Shown here: piece by piece, positions 59,015 through 64,000 of the stretch
How the letters are laid out: each line of letters begins with the position of its first letter
Numbering within the stretch: position 1 is the stretch's first letter
Assembly: GCA_013054445.1 (NCBI GenBank)
Contig: JAAMPI010000117.1
Span: 1 to 64,000, forward strand
Direction of reading: 5' to 3'
From: Cudoniella acicularis
Lineage: Eukaryota > Ascomycota > Leotiomycetes > Helotiales > Helotiaceae
DNA: 64,000 nt
Translations under genes and position numbers: made by a program
Notes under the pieces: model-generated
The model's input: the letters and a program-made list of their open reading frames with translations, nothing else
Told to the model about the DNA's origin: nothing
Databases searched by the model: none

Positions 59015-59774
59015 TTACGAAGAAGCAGCTCGCTTAACCCCCCATGGACCCCGTTTCTGGACGAATAGTCCAATGACAGTGGCAGTATCTGTTTCGGTAC
59101 TAGTAGCAGTTGTGATGACTGTAGTTGTTGTGGTTGTGAATGAGTTTGTGGTCTGATGTCGTCAGTGTTCGCCTGTATGGAAGAGTTGTTCGAATATGAT
59201 AGGCCGTGTGACATGGAACGAAGGAGCGGATAGGCAGAATTATCTTACAACTGTGACAGTTTGGTAAGTTGTGGTAAAAACTATTATGACAGCTGGTGCA
59301 GTGACAGTGGTCATCGCTTAGGAGGAGTTAGCAGGTGGGCTTGAAAAGGAGGAAGATTTGCAGCAGGCGCTTGGTTTCTCGTTTTCGTGAATGCCGTGCT
59401 CTTTGAGTGTAAGGCAGAAGTGACTTACTGGCAGCCAGAGTCACACTGGCTGTGCTAACTGGTAGTGTCACTGTAGAAGTTTTTGTCAGTGCAGTGGAGG
59501 TTCTGCCGTAGAGAATATTAGCGAAGAACCACATTAAAACGGCGTATAATTTCAAAGTTTTCTTTCATTTGAGTAATCTTTTTGATACTTATAGGGACTA
59601 TAGAATGGCTTACGTAGTAATGGGGGGGGCTGGGAAGTTACTGGAGCAATACGATTCTGCGATAGGATAATTCGACAAAATAAGAAGTTGTTGATAAGGA
59701 GCGGTTGAACAGGGTGATCCAGCAGCAATGACAGAAGTCACCGCACTGAGCGCAGCGAAGACGGAGAATTTCAT
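59015..59774 (-). CDS. Secreted Thr/Val-rich small protein
   Basis: 146 residues in four exons: 59774-59614, 59502-59429, 59316-59249 and 59152-59015, summing to 147 codons. It has a signal peptide (MKFSVFAALSAVTSVIAAG) and a short Cys region (SPCSTAPYQQLL, ESYCSSNFPAPP). Long Thr/Val tracts follow (TKTSTVTLPVSTASVTL, TTYQTVTVTTNSFTTTTTT), likely to be O-mannosylated as in cell-wall proteins. The C-terminus contains two dibasic sites seven residues apart (QKRGPWGVKRAASS, stop), which kexin could cut to release a GPWGV peptide. No known domain. It could be a wall protein or a small secreted effector-type protein. All splice sites are GT-AG. Confidence 0.7.
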
Positions 59775-59829
59775 AATTTTTTGTTTTTCAGAGGAAATTT
59801 TGATGAGGAATGAGGAAATTTACCATGGA

Positions 59830-60345
59830 TCACCTTGTGACGAAGCATTCGGACAATAATATATTTCCACAGAAGTGCAGTACCACAAGCCGCGTCAAGA
59901 TGTCAATCGCTGCGAGCATCTTGCCTAGACTCGTTACTTTTTCTAGATCTTCGTAGTATGTAGATCGTTGAAAGTTAAGACGAAAAGTCACAACTTTTGC
60001 TGAAAGCTTGGTGCGTCGGAGTTGCTTTGCCAAGTCTAAAAATATAGGACAATTCAGAGTAGTGACACGGATGTCTCCAAACATTTCTTGACGGAAACAA
60101 TACAATTTACTAGCTTTATTGTAGTTCACATATGATATTATTCTTGAAACATACTTCCTATATCGCTGCTCTTTCTTTTCGTTGTGTAAACATTTGAGAA
60201 GGTTGTGTTGATTAGGGAATTTAGAGAGAGAGGGAAGTGGAGAAATAGCTACTTCGTAGTTGAACTTCATATCAGCAACAAACACTTCTTCTCCTCCAAC
60301 TAACAGATACAAATATTCTTCAAAATCTCGAAAGAAAGGTCTCAA
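59830..60345 (-). CDS. Hypothetical protein fragment
   Basis: An open minus-strand frame of about 170 codons with coding-like composition (RPFFRDFEEYLYLLVGGEEVFVADMKFNYEV and onward), ending near ECFVTR. No ATG precedes the conserved-looking start. The first in-frame ATG is at MKFNYEV, and a TGA lies a few codons upstream of the open stretch. It may lack its 5' exon or be a remnant. The family is not recognised. Confidence 0.35.
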   Translation of the reverse strand: MRPFFRDFEEYLYLLVGGEEVFVADMKFNYEVAISPLPSLSKFPNQHNLLKCLHNEKKEQRYRKYVSRIISYVNYNKASKLYCFRQEMFGDIRVTTLNCPIFLDLAKQLRRTKLSAKVVTFRLNFQRSTYYEDLEKVTSLGKMLAAIDILTRLVVLHFCGNILLSECFVTR

Positions 60346-60950
60346 ATTTCGAAATTCGTGGGTGGCAAATCAGAGTTCTACAATAATTAGAGATTACAAC
60401 AATAGATGAGATGGTATTTCCTTGTGGAGAGTGAGAATAGAACTTGGAATTCTCTGCTCGTAAGAAAGTAGCGCAAAGTATATGCTTAATTGTCCCAGCA
60501 GCACGGAAAGTTCGTGGAGAATGAAGGAAACTGCAGCAGTGTCAGAGTTGCGCTAAAATGAGACACCCCTTGGCATCGACCTAATTAGGTCTAAGTGATC
60601 CTCAACACTCGTGGGAGGGGTGCATTACCCCACAAAAGCTTTCAAGGCCAAGCTCTTTGAAGTAAAAATAAGCGATGGGGACTACACTGTAAATCTTGCC
60701 AAGTTATGATCGGAATAATTACTGCAGTGACTGCACAGGTCTGGGCATTCTTAAACTTTCTATTACGACTTAAGCTCTACCAATTATTACATAACACAAG
60801 ATCTGGATCCTTGGCACAGCAAAGATACTAAAGAAGTGAAACTTTAATCATAAGAAGCAGAGATGTCTCCTACTGCTGATGTCTGGTGTAACAAAATTAC
60901 GTCCCATCACAGTCGCCACTGCCTAACTTCACTTGTAACTCATAACCCTT
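60346..60950. other. Intergenic region
   Basis: AT-rich spacer downstream of the P450 gene. No motif, RNA gene or repeat supported. Confidence 0.4.
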
Positions 60951-62824
60951 TTACTCCAAAATTAATCGAATATTACCTCTTCCTTTCTCTGGCGAAGGAA
61001 ATCCATAATCGCTTTTTAAATCCACATCCCTCCTATCCGTCTCGTACAACTTCATCCCTTTAACTCCAATCACAGCCCCCGTTTCACCTCTTTCGAGCCT
61101 TGCAAAAGTCCTCAAGAACGTTGCTAGTGCCATGTACAGTTCGGCATTTGCCAAAGGCTGCCCGAGGCAATTCCTGGTACCTCGAGAAAAAGGCATTAAG
61201 TGCTTTGGATTTCCTGATGGTATATTGACAGGCCTTGAAGGGAGCCCGTGTGGGGGCGGCTCTGGTAGCCAACGCTCAGGGATAAATGACCATGGCTCCG
61301 GGTAGAACTCTGGAGATTGATGAATCAAAGGACCATGCATGCTGACTGCGGTCTAATTCGCAAAATTAGAAAGTGTCAGCCCAAGATCAGACAAGCAGAC
61401 CTACATTTGGCGGAATAGTCCATTCTCCAAGCTCGAGTATCTCGGTAGGAGCTGAGCGAGCGAGACGATAGGAAACTCCGGAAACAAGACGAAGTGTTTC
61501 ATGGATTACCGCCGTCTGAAACCGTCAGAACTGCACATGAAATTCTCTCGATATCTACCTGCCAGGTAAGGAAGTTTCTCAAGTTCCGCCGGTTTGACTG
61601 GTTTTGAAATAACTGGAATCGCCTTCTCAAGTTCCTCGACAAGGACTTGCAGTCTTGCTTGATCAAGTAAGAGATAAACTATTGCAGATGCCAGTGAAGT
61701 AGCTGTGGTAACAGTTCCAGCTATTAATAGCAACTCGGCTTCCTGCCATAAACGATTCACGGATTTGTCTTCATCTGGCAAAAATGTGCTGCCCAACATC
61801 TCCGTGAAAATGGTATCGTGCTTTAGATTTTGGTATTCCCCTCGAGACTTGATAGTTTGGTTGATCATCTTCACGCAGTGCTAAAGGTTGTTAGTAGACA
61901 TCTTGAACGCAAATTTGCAAATCGACTGACCTGTTTTAACTCATTGTACTTAGCCAATCCTGGACCGAATAATGCCTCCATAAGCCCGTTTGGTAAACTG
62001 TCCAGGACGTGTGGTAGCCACTGCGCCTGAACCGTAATGTGCATGTTCTTTATCAGCACATCTGTTGCCTCCATAATCATAGCATTAAATCCGGGAGCTT
62101 CAATATAGTTTTCGTCAACACCAAAACAATATTCTGCAATAATGTCACTTGTCAACGCTGAGAAAGCTGGGGTCAAAGGGATAACCTCGCCCGTCCGTTG
62201 ATAACGTCGCAAAACGGAAATCAAACGAGAGATTTTCTCTTCAATAAGATGGTCGATCTTGCGGATTGAGGCAGTGGAAAAGAAAGGAGTTACTGCATTG
62301 CGACGAAGGCGATGTTTCTCGTGTGAGATTGTTCCAAATATCGACTCTTTATTTGAAAACGCATGCGACCAGGTTGGTGGCTTGTCGCGTTTGCTGTGTG
62401 AGGCGAAGAGCACATCATAGAAATTTGGATCGTTGACATGTAGCTCGTGAGGGCTTATACGAATAATTGGGCTTTCTGGCGAGCGGTTTTTAGTTTGGGA
62501 CTAATTTGCGTCGACAAGAGTGGAGGTTTTAGAAGATTGTGGGATGCAGTGATGATTAACATACTGTATTCCTCGTGGAGTTTCTGTATCTTGAACATGT
62601 ACTCCCCATTCCCGGCAAGTTGATCATAATAGAACATGTACCCGTATGTAAGGCCGGCGAGCTTTGGGCCTGGGAATTTGGCATATTTACTGAAAAAAAA
62701 GACGATGGATTGAGACTCCAGCAGCATAGACAAGGTATATAATAGCCACATATGCAGCAAAGGTTTTAATTGAGAGCTCGGACGAGACAAAGTGGTAGAG
62801 GTGAGCCATAATGCCGATGCTCAT
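60951..62824 (-). CDS. Cytochrome P450 monooxygenase, one +1 T in exon 1
   Basis: 544 residues in five exons: 62824-62565, 62475-61931, 61880-61563, 61515-61405 and 61352-60951. The ER-anchored heme-thiolate enzyme has an N-terminal membrane helix (KTFAAYVAIIYLVYAAGV), KFPGPKLAGLT, I-helix AGTVTTATSL (Val where most P450s have Asp or Glu), HETLRL (ExxR), PERW and the heme loop FSRGTRNCLGQPLA with its Cys ligand. The substrate is unknown. The frame needs one T fewer in the T8 run at 62693-62700, between SIHRLFF and SKYAKF. The third intron (61562-61516) has a GC donor (GCAGGT) required for frame. It is about 8 kb from the RiPP pair, with unrelated genes between, so membership in that pathway is doubtful. 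Confidence 0.88.
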
Positions 62825-63725
62825 TGGGAAAGAAGAGGATGGAAATTGAAGGTGGGAGGATGGAGGGGAACAATCACACAATATACACAGCCTCCCCCTC
62901 ATGCGTCTGCTCAAGATTATTATTCAACTTGTGCTGTAAATTTCTCCGGTCGTGCGGTATAAAGTTATCCAATCATTGAATTCATTCAATTGGAGGGTTC
63001 AGGGGTAACCTGCAGGGCTCTCCATATATGGATGTTGATTGGATATCTAATACGGTCAACTCCTGGTTTAAGGTAACATTTCCCTTAATTACAGTGCTTA
63101 GGTTGCCGATAAGCATGATATTGTGCATTCGCTCGCCCCGCCGCTTGATTCCAAAATTTCCACGAAACACTTTACAACATTAAAACGAAACGTAATTCTA
63201 ATGACTACCTAGGTAAGCATTTAGGTAAACAGTCAAACAGGTAGACTGGATTATATTTAATGTTCTATCATAATACCGCATTTATACCGCATTTATCCTT
63301 GCAGATGTTAGAAGTTACCACATGTTAGAGACCTAGAAACAGTTACTATTGGGCGATATTCGACACGATAAATAAATTTAAGTAATTTGAAAATTTTTGT
63401 AGAACATAAAACAATCGTCTATATAGGAATTCCAATTTACCTATATCATCTGGAAATCCTTTGATCCCCCACTTTGGCTTCTTTTCCACCATTTCTTCTT
63501 CGCTCGGCTATACAACCTCTTAAAATTCGAATATGATGCCACCACCATGGCCAGCTGCAGCAGTCTCGATTGGGAGGTTACACGGCAGCCTGAAACTTTT
63601 GAGCATCAACCTCGTCATCTCGTAAATTCGCTCGACGTGCAATAAACAACTACTATTTCGATATCAAACTTTGATGGACCCCGCGGTGTTTCAAGTGCTG
63701 TTCAGTCTTCGATTCCAAGCTTGAG
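62825..63725. other. Intergenic region, about 0.9 kb
   Basis: AT-rich divergent spacer between the P450 (-) and the partial gene (+). A short minus frame at 62982-63170 and a plus ATG near 63533 have no support. Confidence 0.4.
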
Positions 63726-64000
63726 ATGCCAGACCCGATGTTCTGGGATGAGACTCTCGGGCTGAATACTCATCGTCAAAAATCCGTATCAGGTGCAGGA
63801 ATTGATGAGAATGGGCTCGGGATCGGTTGCATAGTGTGGCTCTCAGCGACAAATCCATTGGATGAGCCTGTCATCTGCATCAGACCACACCATTGTAATA
63901 ACTCTGTACTCAACGCTGGAGGGTTCAACCACCCAGCTGTGGTCCTGAAGCAGGATTTGTGTTTCGGTGGCCCTCCTTTCTACTCTATTGCAATGGTAAG
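63726..64000 (+). CDS. Partial gene, first exon of a hypothetical protein
   Basis: ATG at 63726 opens 90 codons without a stop (MPDPMFWDETLGL, then GLGIGCIVWLSATNP, CIRPHHCNNSVLNAGGFNHPAVVL). It ends in FYSIAM at 63995, where a GTAAG donor coincides with the window end. The His/Cys-rich PHHCNN segment and NHPAVVL look like a conserved fungal family of unknown function. The gene continues outside the window. Confidence 0.6.
   Translation, partial: MPDPMFWDETLGLNTHRQKSVSGAGIDENGLGIGCIVWLSATNPLDEPVICIRPHHCNNSVLNAGGFNHPAVVLKQDLCFGGPPFYSIAMV

Noticed and set aside
60951..62824. P450 as a member of the RiPP cluster
   Set aside because: It is 8 kb away and separated by at least three unrelated genes, one of them dead.

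Overview
The window is nuclear DNA of a filamentous ascomycete (Pezizomycotina). The signs are short 44-65 nt GT-AG introns with CTAAC/CTGAC-type branch points, HET-domain genes, a GH55 glucanase with WSC domains, a UstYa-type gene, and AT-rich transposon relics with C-to-T style decay resembling repeat-induced point mutation (RIP). A Leotiomycetes-type fungus is my guess from the gene families; the sequence alone does not prove it.

Layout. 0.3-2.1 kb: type-B carboxylesterase/lipase pseudogene (-). 3.2-4.8 kb: secreted agmatinase/arginase-family enzyme (-). 5.6-8.8 kb: calpain-like protease (+). 9.5-11.4 kb: 14-TM MFS efflux transporter (-). 12.5-12.8 kb: small spliced gene (-). 13.3-13.9 kb: acidic hypothetical protein (-). 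14.9-16.8 kb: histidine-phosphatase protein with a repetitive N-terminal extension (+). 17.2-23.3 kb: DDX60-like Ski2-family DEIH helicase (+). 23.7-26.6 kb: HET-ankyrin-membrane protein (-). 27.3-30.5 kb: nested, decayed Tc1/mariner elements containing the only ambiguous bases. 30.7-32.8 kb: HET protein (-). 33-38.7 kb: AT-rich transposon relics, a pair of inverted 388-bp MITEs, and an intact S1/P1 nuclease between them. 38.9-42.1 kb: broken C2H2 zinc-finger gene. 43.1-44.2 kb: membrane-protein gene with one stop. 44.8-46.1 kb: secreted PAN/Apple-like protein. 47.4-50.9 kb: GH55 beta-1,3-glucanase with two WSC domains. 51.0-52.9 kb: UstYa oxidase gene (-) divergent from a Kex2-repeat peptide precursor (+). 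54.0-57.0 kb: VIT/von Willebrand A protein with three +1 shifts. 57.4-58.8 kb: decayed gene. 59.0-59.8 kb: secreted Thr-rich protein. 59.8-60.3 kb: hypothetical fragment. 61.0-62.8 kb: cytochrome P450. From 63.7 kb: the start of a gene that leaves the window.

The most exciting locus is 51026-52946. A small secreted precursor carries two 29-residue repeats, each ending in a KR site and each holding the same ten-residue core YIPVTSHLFW. It shares a 594-bp divergent promoter with an intact UstYa-family gene that has both HxxHC motifs. This is the signature of a dikaritin-type fungal RiPP (the ustiloxin/phomopsin/asperipin class), and I do not recognise the core as a described product.

Other notable points are three GC-AG introns in three genes, each required to keep the frame, and a 12-nt micro-exon that carries the metal-binding GDH motif of the agmatinase. 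Some breaks look like RIP (esterase, membrane protein). A separate set of single-base +1 shifts, mostly in homopolymers, may instead be assembly errors.
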